DNA of 64,000 nucleotides. Source: Terriglobia bacterium (lineage in GTDB: Bacteria; Acidobacteriota; Terriglobia; JAJPHL01). The DNA lies in contig JAJPHL010000031.1 in assembly GCA_021325275.1 (NCBI GenBank), forward strand, positions 1 through 64,000, given 5' to 3'. The number at the start of each line of letters is the position of its first letter. Positions within the stretch are counted from its first letter, which is position 1. Shown here one piece after another: positions 17,122 to 25,436 of this stretch. The position numbers and the translations under genes are program-made. A model generated the notes under the pieces. The model ran no database searches and was not told the DNA's origin. It saw only the letters and a list, made by a program, of their open reading frames with translations.

Positions 17122-19587
17122 ATGCCGTTAGCTTCCCAGCGTTCCGCGCCTTCCCTTCGCAGCCTTTTGCCGCTGGCGCGATACGCGCCAGATTTAAAAC
17201 TGCAAACGCTGGCTCTGGGCGTCGATAATCTGCGCATCGATGTGCGGATGAGTCCGCGGCTGGTCACGGCTCTCTCGCGATATCAGTTCGGACTCTTCAT
17301 CAAGTACAGTAACGCACGCCGTTTCCTCGACGGTTTGCCAGACGTGCCAACCGCCGCCGATCGGAATCAACTGAAGCAACTGATTTCCGAAGTGCTGCTC
17401 GGCGCGCTGAATCAAGCGCGCGCGCGAAAGCTGCCGGAACTCGATTTGCTCGCGAATCTTGCGGTGCTGAAGTATGTGGCGTATGAAGCGCGTCAGAATT
17501 ACGACTTCATTTTGCTGCAAGGCAAGAATAAAGCGCGGCAATTTGAGGGTCCGCGCCACACCACCAGCCCCCGGGCGGCGGAATTTCAGCAGACCATCAA
17601 CGATTTTCAGACGGCGCGCAAGCAGACCCTACGCCTGGTCACGCAAGACGTCCAGCGCATCGTGAATGAAGTGCAGGCCGACAGCGTGCGCAAGACGCGG
17701 CAATCGCTCTCCGGCATCGAAGCGGCGAATTTGTTTCCGTATTTCTCCAATCCCCTGCTCTACGCCGAAAACGGCCGCGACGATTACACGCACTTGGAAA
17801 AATACGTGATGATCGGGAACTACTCGAACGATCCCGACCGTTTCGATTTTGTCGACGAATGGCTGCGCTCGTTTCTGCGCGACGTGGATCAAGAAGGTCC
17901 CGAGGCCAAGGAATTGGCGGCGGCGGTGGCGCGCGAAGAAGCGCTCGGCACGCGCATGGAGGAATTCCGTAAGACGTATATCCCCACCGGCAAATCGCGC
18001 GGCGTGCTCGGCAAGTGGTTCAGCACGAGCTCCGATCCACCGGTGGTCCCGATGCCGGCGGAGAAATTAGCCAAAGAAGTGGCGACGCAAGCGCGGCAAT
18101 TGATCGACGCCAATGCGCAGGTGCAGCAACTCGCAGCGCATTACGAACAAGTGATCGCCGAGTGGATGAGCGTGCCGGAAAACGCCGAGGACCTTCTGGA
18201 AATCGCGCGGAACGAGCGCCAATTGGAAGACGCGCGCCGCCGGTCGGATCACGGCAAAGTCGCGCAGTTGGAGCAACGCATCGAGGCGCAGAAATTCCTG
18301 GTGGACGAGCTGTACCTGCGCACGGAACGGGCCGGCTTGCTGCCGTTTCTCTTCGCGACGTATGAAGTCGCGCGCATCTATGCGGATTTTTGTCCGCCGA
18401 TCAATCCGCAAATCCTCAAGCAGGCGCTGTTAAAACCGGACGAGCGCGAAAAGGTCAACACCATGATCCGGCACTATCGCATGCCGGACAGCCGCATCAA
18501 CGTGCTGAAAGACGCGGCGGAACGCGTGCGCGCGGCTTCCCCGCTCGATCTACGGAAGGCGATGGTGCGTTTCGCCGGCGACTACTTCCGGCATCACCGC
18601 GACGCAAGGAATCAGGCGGCCGTGCAAGCGCTCTTCGACCGCTTGCACATGCCGATGGAAGATCGCGCCGAGGAGTTGTCGCGCATCAACGGCACGCTCT
18701 ACGAGTTCCTGATCTCGAGCGAAGAGCAATCGGTGGAGCGCCGCGTCACGGGTCACGTGATTTTGAAGGCCGATATCCGCGACTCCACGCGCCTGACCAC
18801 CGAATTGCTGGCGCGCGGCATGAATCCCGCCAGTTATTTCAGCCTGAACTTTTACGATCCGCTGAACAAACTCCTGCCGCGTTACGGCGCGGAAAAAGTA
18901 TTTATCGAAGGCGACGCGGTGATTCTGGCGTTGTTCGAGCGCGAAGGCGGGCGCAGTCACACCGTGGGCCTGGCGTGCGGATTGGCGCGCGAAATGGTGG
19001 AAATCGTGAAACTGTACAACGCCAAGAGCGAAGCGGGCGGCTTGCCGAAGCTCGAAATCGGCATTGGCATTACTTTCCGCGACACCGCGCCGCTCTATTT
19101 GCTCGACGGCGAGAATCGCATCATGATTTCCGACGCGCTGAATCTCTCGGATCGGCTCTCGGGATGCCACAAGCTGGCGCGGAAATCGCTGCCGGTGAAT
19201 AAGAGCGCGTTCAACGTTTTCATTTTCCAAACCATCAGCGAGGAAACGGCGGCCGGCGCGATGGATGAATTCCTGGTGCGCTACAACGTGCAAGGCATTT
19301 GCTTGAGTGAAGACGCGTTCGAGAAACTGCGCACCGAGATTCGCTTTTCCACCGTCGAAACGGACTTGCCCGCCTTGTGGGGCACCGAGCGCGTCACGCT
19401 GCACTCGGGCGCGGTGCCGCTGTCGACGGAAGTGTATCAGCGCCTGGTGGTCCGCGAAGCGCTGGTCAGTTGGGTGGACCCGCACACCTTTGCGCTGAAG
19501 GAATGCACGTCGCGCCGGTACTTTGAATTGTGCACGAACAAAGTGGTGTACGACGAGACGGACAAGCTCGTCTCGGGCGGAGCATGA
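17122..19587 (+). CDS. Class III nucleotidyl-cyclase-domain protein with long novel N-terminal region
   Basis: 821 residues from the ATG at 17122, with a TAGACT box about 30 bases upstream. Residues 541-700 form an adenylate/guanylate cyclase homology domain: HVILKADIRDSTRLT carries the first metal aspartate and FIEGDAVILALFE the second. IGIGITFRDTAP and the ISDALNLSDRLSG helix follow. The 540-residue N-terminal part is charged and helical, with a probable coiled coil around 350-410 (RNERQLEDARRR, QLEQRIEAQKFLVDELY). It matches nothing I recognise and has no membrane segment. About 120 residues follow the cyclase domain. Whether it makes cAMP, cGMP or nothing is open. Confidence 0.8.
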   Translation: MPLASQRSAPSLRSLLPLARYAPDLKLQTLALGVDNLRIDVRMSPRLVTALSRYQFGLFIKYSNARRFLDGLPDVPTAADRNQLKQLISEVLLGALNQARARKLPELDLLANLAVLKYVAYEARQNYDFILLQGKNKARQFEGPRHTTSPRAAEFQQTINDFQTARKQTLRLVTQDVQRIVNEVQADSVRKTRQSLSGIEAANLFPYFSNPLLYAENGRDDYTHLEKYVMIGNYSNDPDRFDFVDEWLRSFLRDVDQEGPEAKELAAAVAREEALGTRMEEFRKTYIPTGKSRGVLGKWFSTSSDPPVVPMPAEKLAKEVATQARQLIDANAQVQQLAAHYEQVIAEWMSVPENAEDLLEIARNERQLEDARRRSDHGKVAQLEQRIEAQKFLVDELYLRTERAGLLPFLFATYEVARIYADFCPPINPQILKQALLKPDEREKVNTMIRHYRMPDSRINVLKDAAERVRAASPLDLRKAMVRFAGDYFRHHRDARNQAAVQALFDRLHMPMEDRAEELSRINGTLYEFLISSEEQSVERRVTGHVILKADIRDSTRLTTELLARGMNPASYFSLNFYDPLNKLLPRYGAEKVFIEGDAVILALFEREGGRSHTVGLACGLAREMVEIVKLYNAKSEAGGLPKLEIGIGITFRDTAPLYLLDGENRIMISDALNLSDRLSGCHKLARKSLPVNKSAFNVFIFQTISEETAAGAMDEFLVRYNVQGICLSEDAFEKLRTEIRFSTVETDLPALWGTERVTLHSGAVPLSTEVYQRLVVREALVSWVDPHTFALKECTSRRYFELCTNKVVYDETDKLVSGGA

Positions 19588-19599
19588 TCGGTAGGGTCT

Positions 19600-19807
19600 T
19601 TTCAACGCAGAGACGCAGAGGGCGCAGAGAAAACCTGATTGACTCATCTGATGAAGATCAATGAGATAACCAATGCGATTGTCGGGGCCGGAATTGAAGT
19701 GCATAGAGCACAACGTCCCGATTCTCACGGAAGGCGGCATTCGCAGAAAAGTTCTCGGCCTGAACGAATAAGGTTTTCTCTGCGCCCTCTGCGTCTCTGC
19801 GTTGAAA
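19600..19807. mobile_element. Inverted-repeat element with remnant of a GxxExxY-family gene
   Basis: Perfect 37-base inverted repeats (19600-19636 and 19771-19807), built of GCAGAG steps, enclose 134 bases. Read rightward, the inside encodes INEITNAIVGAGIEVHRAQ, which is the N-terminal signature of GxxExxY proteins (TIGR04256). The frame then breaks down without the rest of the protein. The element looks like a MITE-like deletion derivative of a unit that once carried the whole gene. A second pair of the same arms lies at 63905-63980. Confidence 0.75.
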
Positions 19808-19869
19808 GAGCCGTTAGCCAAGAGGCTTCACACGGGGAACGCGCTCCCACCCAGGTATAATCGACTACC

Positions 19870-19969
19870 GGAGGGCGATTGGGTCTGGTGACTTGCCCGG
19901 CCTTCAAAGCCGGCGGCTGCTACGCGAAGGCATGGCAGCGGTGAGTTCGATTCTCACCGCCTTCCGCCA
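19870..19969 (+). tRNA. selC: tRNA-Sec (anticodon UCA)
   Basis: A 100-base tRNA with every selenocysteine hallmark. It has an 8-bp acceptor stem (GGAGGGCG with CGCCTTCC, one G-U pair), discriminator G and an encoded CCA. The anticodon loop CTTCAAA is closed by CCGGC/GCCGG. The long variable arm has a 9-bp stem (CTGCTACGC with GCATGGCAG), and the T arm is GTGAG-TTCGATT-CTCAC. It reads UGA as selenocysteine together with SelA, SelB and SelD, none of which is encoded in this window. Confidence 0.95.
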
Positions 19970-19981
19970 AGACGAGATTCC

Positions 19982-20137
19982 GTGAAAAAGCGCAAGAAAA
20001 AACGCTTCCGCGCGGTGAAAGAAGTAAAGGCCATCGCGCGCGAACGCATCGGCGCGCCACCGTCGGAAAAAATCATCCTCGATCCACGGCTCAAGCCGGA
20101 AAAACATCCCAAGCGGGTGATGGCGGACGAAGAATAA
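19982..20137 (+). CDS. 51-residue basic protein, GTG start, downstream of selC
   Basis: A short frame starting GTG thirteen bases after tRNA-Sec. The product starts with a basic tract (VKKRKKKRFRAVKEVK) and continues IARERIGAPPSEKIILDP, RLKPEKHPKRVMADEE. The composition and the ordered basic head and acidic end look protein-like, and codon use matches the neighbours. It ends four bases before the convergent dienelactone hydrolase gene. It may be cotranscribed with selC. The family is unknown and the ribosome site is weak. Confidence 0.55.
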   Translation: MKKRKKKRFRAVKEVKAIARERIGAPPSEKIILDPRLKPEKHPKRVMADEE

Positions 20138-20141
20138 ACCT

Positions 20142-20876
20142 CTACTTCAACGTCTCGGCGAGCTTCTGGAAAGCGCGTTCGGCCTGCGGCTGGTCGAACA
20201 CAGGACTATCGGGCACGGTCCAACTGTGCAGCGCGCCGGTGTACGTTTCGCTCTCATAGCGCCCGCCCCACGCCGCGAGCGCCGCTTCGAATTTCGCGAT
20301 CGCTCCCGCCGGCATGCTCTTGTCCTGATCCGCGTGACCGAAGTACAGGCGGGCTTTCACGCGCGGAAGCACCAAGTGCGGACTCGCCGGCGAATCCGTG
20401 CACAATCCGCCGCCGTGGAACGACGCCGCGGCGCAAACCGCGTCGGGACGCGCCGCCGCCGCGCGCAACGCCATCGCGCCGGTCAAGCAATATCCCACCA
20501 CGCGCACCGGCCCCGCCTCGACACTCGCGTGCGACGCCAGAAAATCGACGTACGCCGCGCCGTCGCGATCCATCGCCGCCGCGTCGAGCGGCGCCATCAG
20601 TTCCTTCATGCGTTTCAAGGAACGCTCGTCCATCTGTCCGGGCTTGCGTGGAAAATCGAAAACCGGCAAACGGCTGGTTCGATAGAAAACGTTCGGCAGC
20701 AGCACGGTGTATCCCAACGCCGCGACCCTTGCCGCCATCTGGCGATTCGCTTCGCGGACTCCTCCAATGTCGGTGAAATGAATCACGCCGGGCAAGCGCG
20801 CGGAATCTTCGGGACGGAACAGCACCGCTTCCGTCACGCCGTCGGCGGCGCGGATTTCGAGTGTTTGTTCGACCAT
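20142..20876 (-). CDS. Dienelactone hydrolase family protein
   Basis: 244 residues from the ATG at 20876; upstream codons in frame look non-coding. It is an alpha/beta hydrolase of the DLH family. The nucleophile is Cys130 in GYCLTG, the acid lies in YFGHADQDKSMP, and the histidine in GALHSWT. DLH family members hydrolyse cyclic esters such as dienelactone, but many have other ester or thioester substrates, so the exact substrate is unknown. It lies 38 bases downstream of a redoxin on the same strand, in a two-gene operon. Confidence 0.9.
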   Translation of the reverse strand: MVEQTLEIRAADGVTEAVLFRPEDSARLPGVIHFTDIGGVREANRQMAARVAALGYTVLLPNVFYRTSRLPVFDFPRKPGQMDERSLKRMKELMAPLDAAAMDRDGAAYVDFLASHASVEAGPVRVVGYCLTGAMALRAAAARPDAVCAAASFHGGGLCTDSPASPHLVLPRVKARLYFGHADQDKSMPAGAIAKFEAALAAWGGRYESETYTGALHSWTVPDSPVFDQPQAERAFQKLAETLK

Positions 20877-20914
20877 GTTTGGCGTCCCCGAACCGGGGAC
20901 TAGTTTTTCGCGCC

Positions 20915-21400
20915 TCAACCAGCCTTCACCTTCGGCACGTCCTCGCCGGCGTGAAAGAGTGAGAAGCCCTTCTTGCCGGTTAGCGTTTCGAGCTTGGCCA
21001 TCATCCTCAGCAAATCTTCGCGCGCGAAGCCCACGCAACTCTCCAGGATCTCGCCGTTCTGTGCGATCAGGAAAATCGACGGCACGTGGGTCAATCCGTA
21101 GGCGTTCGAGGTGGGGTAGTCGTCGGTGTCTTCGAGCAGCAGCGGAAAGTGCACACCGAAGTGTTTCGCGAAATCGCGCGTCGAGCGCTCATCGTCTTGC
21201 GACACGCCCCAGACGCAGCCGAAATGCTTGGCGGCGCGATCGAGAAACGGCAGCGTGAACTGGCAAGTGGGACAACTCACCTTGAAGAAGGCCACCAGTT
21301 GCGGCCCCGCCGAAAGCGCGTCGCGCAGGGAGTACGTTTTTCCGTCGATGGCGGGCCAAGTGAATTCCGGAGCGTGAGTACCAGTTTCAATGGCAGGCAT
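20915..21400 (-). CDS. Redoxin (AhpC/TSA-type thioredoxin-fold protein)
   Basis: 161 residues with the thioredoxin fold: APEFTWPAIDGKTYSLRD, then FFKVSCPTCQFTLPFLDR with a CPTC dithiol (Cys43, Cys46), VSQDDERSTRDFAKHFGV and the cis-proline strand THVPSIFLIAQNGEI. The C-x-x-C pair points to a thiol-disulfide reductase or atypical 2-Cys peroxiredoxin. There is no signal peptide, so it is cytoplasmic. It is the first gene of an operon with dienelactone hydrolase. An array of short direct repeats lies 50-130 bases upstream. Confidence 0.88.
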   Translation of the reverse strand: MPAIETGTHAPEFTWPAIDGKTYSLRDALSAGPQLVAFFKVSCPTCQFTLPFLDRAAKHFGCVWGVSQDDERSTRDFAKHFGVHFPLLLEDTDDYPTSNAYGLTHVPSIFLIAQNGEILESCVGFAREDLLRMMAKLETLTGKKGFSLFHAGEDVPKVKAG

Positions 21401-21450
21401 ACATTCAGATTATCACTGCTGCGCGCCGCGGCGCAGCCCGCTGCGTCCGC

Positions 21451-21529
21451 CCGAAAATCATCGTCTGGCCGAAAGAACCATCCATCAGTCGAAAGAACAC
21501 GCGGCGAGCCGAAAGAATTGACCGAAAGG
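21451..21529. promoter_or_regulatory. Array of CCGAAAGAA direct repeats
   Basis: CCGAAAGAA or one-base variants occur at 21451, 21469, 21489, 21509 and 21522. The middle three start exactly 20 bases apart, two helical turns. The array lies in the 411-base gap between the divergent redoxin and decaheme-cytochrome genes and nearer to the redoxin gene. Apart from it and the CRP-type site, I see no gene or other structure in 21401-21811. Confidence 0.45.
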
Positions 21530-21746
21530 CCAGCGCATCGCGGCATGAACAATGGAAGCGCCGGGGCTGAGGCGCGCGAACAATCTCCCGCGCTGAGAGT
21601 GCTACAACGGGCGCGAGCTCCATCTTTTGAAGATCGGAAACAATCAACCAGCCAAACTAAAGGGTTTTCACTGAGGCAATCTCGAGACGAATTTCGCGGG
21701 AAAGTTCCCAAATTGGACCGCTTTAGTGATTCTCTTCTCATTTGCT

Positions 21747-21762
21747 TGTGACTCCTGTCACA
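21747..21762 (+). promoter_or_regulatory. CRP-type operator upstream of the multiheme cytochrome operon
   Basis: TGTGA-N6-TCACA, the exact consensus for CRP-family dimers, in fact a 6-base palindrome TGTGAC-TCCT-GTCACA. A further half-site (TGTGA) starts near 21768. A possible -10 (TAATGA, 21786-21791) would put the site centre about 43 bases before the transcription start, close to the class II activator position. It lies 50 bases before the cytochrome ATG. Confidence 0.6.
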
Positions 21763-21811
21763 GACGATGTGACGATATATGGAAATAATGACGAACCAGG
21801 AGGACGAGATC

Positions 21812-22744
21812 ATGTCGCAAGGCGTGGCGAAAGGTTGCTTGTTGGCGTTGTTGGCGGCGACCGTTTTCGCGGCCGCGCCGGCAGCACAGAAACAGGCGGC
21901 TCCCGCTGCATCGCAGGCCAAACCGGCGCCCGCGAGTGAATACGTCGGATCGGATACGTGCAAGACGTGTCACGAAGGGCCCGCCAAGAGTTTCGAGCAT
22001 GGGCCGCATTGGAAGACCGAGCTGAGCAAACACCAGGGACCCGAGTGGCAAGGCTGCGAAGCGTGCCATGGACCCGGCAAAGCGCACGCCGAATCGGCCG
22101 ATGCCGCCAAGATCATTCGCTTCCCCAAATTGAAGCGCGAGGAATCGTCGAAGCGCTGCTTGCAATGTCACGAATTCGGCGAAGAGCACGCCAATTTTCT
22201 GCGCTCGCAGCATCTCAAGAATAACGTCGGCTGCATCGACTGCCATTCCATCCACAGCGCCAAGGTGGAAAGCCATTTGATGAAAGCCTCGCAGCCGCAA
22301 CTTTGTTACGGTTGCCATCAGGAAGTGAAGCCGGACTTTTCCAAGCCCTTCCACCATCGCGTGAATGAAGGATTGGTGAAATGCTCCGATTGCCACAATC
22401 CGCACGGCGGATTCCTGACGCATCAGTTGCGCGCCACGGCCGCGCAGGATCAAGTTTGTTTCACTTGTCACACCGACAAGGCCGGTCCTTTCGCATGGGA
22501 ACACGGCCCGGTGAAGACGGAAGGTTGCGTGGCGTGTCACATGCCGCATGGTTCGTCGAATCCGCGTTTGTTGAAACGCAGCAACGTGAATTTGCTCTGT
22601 CTCGAATGTCACACGTTCACGGTGGATTCGGCGGCTCCGGCCGCGCCTTCGTTCCACAATCAAGCGCAAAAGTATCAAGCATGCACGCTGTGTCACACCG
22701 CGACTCATGGGTCGAACACCGATGAATTCTTCTTCAAACCGTAA
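21812..22744 (+). CDS. Decaheme c-type cytochrome (MtrA/DmsE family)
   Basis: 310 residues from the ATG at 21812, which has AGGAGG about 10 bases upstream. A signal peptide (CLLALLAATVFAAAPA) is followed by ten CxxCH haem-binding motifs: CKTCH, CEACH, CLQCH, CIDCH, CYGCH, CSDCH, CFTCH, CVACH, CLECH and CTLCH. Length and haem count match the periplasmic decahaem cytochromes MtrA/DmsE/PioA. These sit inside an outer-membrane barrel and carry electrons across the outer membrane. The next gene encodes such a barrel and overlaps this one by 23 bases. No large surface decahaem (MtrC type) is present in the window. Confidence 0.93.
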   Translation: MSQGVAKGCLLALLAATVFAAAPAAQKQAAPAASQAKPAPASEYVGSDTCKTCHEGPAKSFEHGPHWKTELSKHQGPEWQGCEACHGPGKAHAESADAAKIIRFPKLKREESSKRCLQCHEFGEEHANFLRSQHLKNNVGCIDCHSIHSAKVESHLMKASQPQLCYGCHQEVKPDFSKPFHHRVNEGLVKCSDCHNPHGGFLTHQLRATAAQDQVCFTCHTDKAGPFAWEHGPVKTEGCVACHMPHGSSNPRLLKRSNVNLLCLECHTFTVDSAAPAAPSFHNQAQKYQACTLCHTATHGSNTDEFFFKP

Positions 22745-25085
22745 CGCATGTTTGTATGTCGGGTTGTCTGTGGCGCTCCTTGCGGCGGCCGCGGCAGCGC
22801 AGCCGCCGGCGCCGCTGGCCCCGCCGTTGGAATCAGACAAGCCCACCATGGCGGGCAGCTATGAAATCCGCCAGACCATCGAGTTCGGCGGACACGCCAC
22901 GCATTTCGGCGGAAACTCCGGCATGTGGGACACCTTCGTGAATCTCGGCACGGGTCCGCGCCTGCTCGATTACACGCTGGACCTGCATTCGCCCAATCAC
23001 AACGGATTGCTCTTCGACGATTTGACGTTCACCAATTTCGGCTATGGCGGCGATCCTAACAACGTGAGCCGGCTGCGCATCTTGAAAAGCAAGTATTACA
23101 ACTTCACCGGCACATTTCGCCGCGACGTCAACGTGTTCGATTACGATTTGTTCGCCAATCCGCTGAACCCATCGAACTCCAACCCCAACTTGCCGGTGCT
23201 GCAATCGCCGCACGAAATGTTCCTCGTCCGGCGCATGACCGACCTGAACCTGACGCTGCTTCCGGTGAGCAAAGTGCGTTTCCGCCTCGGATGGTCGCGC
23301 GTGACGAATCAAGGAACCTCGTTCACCACGTATCACGAAGGCACCGAGACGCTGCTCGACGAGCCTACGTTGAATATCACCGATACCTATCGCCTCGGTG
23401 TCACCTTCAAGGTTCGTCACCGCACCAGTTTGCAGTTCGATGAAATGTTCACGCACTTCAAGGGCGACACCTCGGCGACGCTGGCGTCGAGCGCCACGAT
23501 GGCGGGGTTTGGTTTCCCGTCGTTTCAATTGGCCGGCAATATTCCCGTAAATCTTGGACTGCCGTTCAACACGGGAGCCACCACGCCGTGCGCCGCGCCG
23601 GTGTTGGCCACGGGATTCGCGAATCCCACGTGCAACGGCTACCTTAGCTTTGTGCAATCCGGACGCACACGCAATTCGTTTCCCACCGAGCAAGCCAGTT
23701 TTCAGAGCAGCGAAAGTCCGCAGTGGGATTTTTCGGGCAAGCTCAGCTACACCGACGCCACCGCCAATCTGCCTTCCTACGATCAATTCTTCAATGGACT
23801 CGTTTCGCGCTCGGCCGTTCGCACCGAGGGAATCACCGGCGCGTCGACGGCGAAGCACATTGCCCTGAACGGCGATTTCGCGGCGACCTATCACGCCACC
23901 GAGAAGTTGCGCATCGTCGACACGCTGCGCTACTCCGCGTTCCGCAATCCGGGATCGTGGAGCCTGGTGACCGCCGATACGTTCGGCGCGTCGCTGCTGG
24001 TGAATCCCAATACGTTTTCCACGACAACGTGTCCGTCGCCGTTTACCGGCGCCGGCTGCCCGCAGCATACCTCGAGCTCCAGCGCCGATCTCACGGTCGA
24101 TAATCGCACCGACTTCATGGCGCAGCAGCAAACCATCAACACGTTCGAGTTGGAATACGATTTCACGCCGAAGCTCATGGCGCACCTGGGCCATCGCTAC
24201 GAGCACCGCGAGATCACCGACAATGTGGTCGACTATTCGGTGCAAACGTTCCTGCCCACGCTGCCGAATCGCGGCGCGTGCGCGGGCATCGCGCTCAGTT
24301 CCACGGGAACGTGCACCACAACGGTGCCGAGCATCGACAACGGCAACTTCTTCGTGCCGATCAACTCGAATTCGGCCATCGGCGGCTTTACCTATCGGCC
24401 CAACGAGAAATTCCGTTTCACGGCCGACGCGGAAATCTTCTACGCCGACAACGTATACACACGCATCAGCCCGCGCCATTTGCAGGACTATCGGTGGCGC
24501 GCGGTCTACAAGCCGCTTCCCTGGGTGAACCTGGGGTCGACCATCCGCATCCAGGAGAATCGCAACAATACGGCGGCCATCGGCAACTTGCAGCACAATC
24601 GCAATTACGCGTTCAACGCCGTGATGGCTCCGCCTTCGGCCAACTGGGGCTTCGATTTTTCGTACAGCTACCAGGACATTTTCTCGCAAACCAACATTTG
24701 TTTTGTCTCCACGCCCGCGCCGCTGAATTCGCTCAGTTGCGGATCGCCGTACCTGCAGGGACTGTCGTATTACACCGAACTCGCGCACAACGGCTCCACT
24801 TCGTTCTTCTTCAAGCCCGCGTCGAACGTCACGGCGGGCGTCGGCTACACGATCACCAGCACGGCGGGAAACACCTTGATCCTGAATCCGATTGCGCCGA
24901 CCGGGCCGCTAAGCTATAACTACCACCTGCCGATGGTCTCTCTAGCCGCTCAGCTTTCCAAGCACGTGAGCTACAAATCGAGTTGGAGTTTTTACGATTA
25001 CCATGAGAAATCGGCTCCGGGACCGACGCTGCCGCGCGGATTTCACGGCGGCGTGATCACCATGTCGCTGCGGTACTCGCTGTAA
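22722..25085 (+). CDS. Large outer-membrane beta-barrel, partner of decaheme cytochrome (MtrB/PioB-like)
   Basis: 787 residues from the ATG at 22722, inside the end of the cytochrome gene. After the signal (LYVGLSVALLAAAAAAQ) the protein is a long series of alternating polar/hydrophobic strands with aromatic ends, for example GSYEIRQTIEFGGHATHF and KHVSYKSSWSFYDYHEK, closing MSLRYSL with a terminal hydrophobic residue, as in barrel proteins. Its size and pairing with a decahaem cytochrome suggest MtrB/PioB. The N-terminal CxxC of MtrB is absent; instead four loop cysteine pairs (such as CPSPFTGAGC) probably form disulfides. The family call rests on context more than on similarity. Confidence 0.78.
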   Translation: MNSSSNRNACLYVGLSVALLAAAAAAQPPAPLAPPLESDKPTMAGSYEIRQTIEFGGHATHFGGNSGMWDTFVNLGTGPRLLDYTLDLHSPNHNGLLFDDLTFTNFGYGGDPNNVSRLRILKSKYYNFTGTFRRDVNVFDYDLFANPLNPSNSNPNLPVLQSPHEMFLVRRMTDLNLTLLPVSKVRFRLGWSRVTNQGTSFTTYHEGTETLLDEPTLNITDTYRLGVTFKVRHRTSLQFDEMFTHFKGDTSATLASSATMAGFGFPSFQLAGNIPVNLGLPFNTGATTPCAAPVLATGFANPTCNGYLSFVQSGRTRNSFPTEQASFQSSESPQWDFSGKLSYTDATANLPSYDQFFNGLVSRSAVRTEGITGASTAKHIALNGDFAATYHATEKLRIVDTLRYSAFRNPGSWSLVTADTFGASLLVNPNTFSTTTCPSPFTGAGCPQHTSSSSADLTVDNRTDFMAQQQTINTFELEYDFTPKLMAHLGHRYEHREITDNVVDYSVQTFLPTLPNRGACAGIALSSTGTCTTTVPSIDNGNFFVPINSNSAIGGFTYRPNEKFRFTADAEIFYADNVYTRISPRHLQDYRWRAVYKPLPWVNLGSTIRIQENRNNTAAIGNLQHNRNYAFNAVMAPPSANWGFDFSYSYQDIFSQTNICFVSTPAPLNSLSCGSPYLQGLSYYTELAHNGSTSFFFKPASNVTAGVGYTITSTAGNTLILNPIAPTGPLSYNYHLPMVSLAAQLSKHVSYKSSWSFYDYHEKSAPGPTLPRGFHGGVITMSLRYSL

Positions 25086-25111
25086 AACTGCCATTGACGA
25101 GAGGAGACCGA

Positions 25112-25417
25112 ATGAAAGCTTCGCTGAAACTGCTGTTCCTGATCCTGATGGTAGCCGCTGTGGGCCTGTGGGCCGATGACGCCGCGACGATCTATAAGTC
25201 AAAGTGCCAGGCGTGCCACGGCGCCGATGGCAAAGGCTCCGCCGTCGGCCAGAAGATAGGCGTAATCTCTTTTCAAGATCCGGCGGTTGTGAAAATGTCG
25301 GACGCCGAACTGTTCGACACCACCAAAAAGGGCAAGAACAAAATGCCCGCGTACGACGGCAAGTTGTCCGACGCCGACATCAAGGCGGTGGTGAAGTTTT
25401 GCCGCGATTTGAAGTAA
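25112..25417 (+). CDS. Small monoheme cytochrome c
   Basis: 101 residues from the ATG at 25112, which follows GAGGAGACCGA. After a signal peptide (LKLLFLILMVAAVGLWA) there is one class I cytochrome c domain. The haem motif is KCQACHGADGKG, and the distal methionine is in NKMPAYDGKLSDADIKAVV. It is probably a periplasmic shuttle between the inner-membrane tetrahaem protein and the decahaem cytochrome of the same operon. Confidence 0.92.
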   Translation: MKASLKLLFLILMVAAVGLWADDAATIYKSKCQACHGADGKGSAVGQKIGVISFQDPAVVKMSDAELFDTTKKGKNKMPAYDGKLSDADIKAVVKFCRDLK

Positions 25418-25436
25418 TCGTTTTTCAGGAGAACGC

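Noticed and set aside
20915..21400. Redoxin as a selenoprotein because of the nearby selC
   Set aside because: Its active site is an ordinary CPTC with no in-frame TGA.
22833..24788. 651-codon frame antisense to the outer-membrane barrel gene
   Set aside because: Arg/Val/Gly-rich shadow, no start signals, no motifs; the plus-strand product has a signal peptide and strand pattern.
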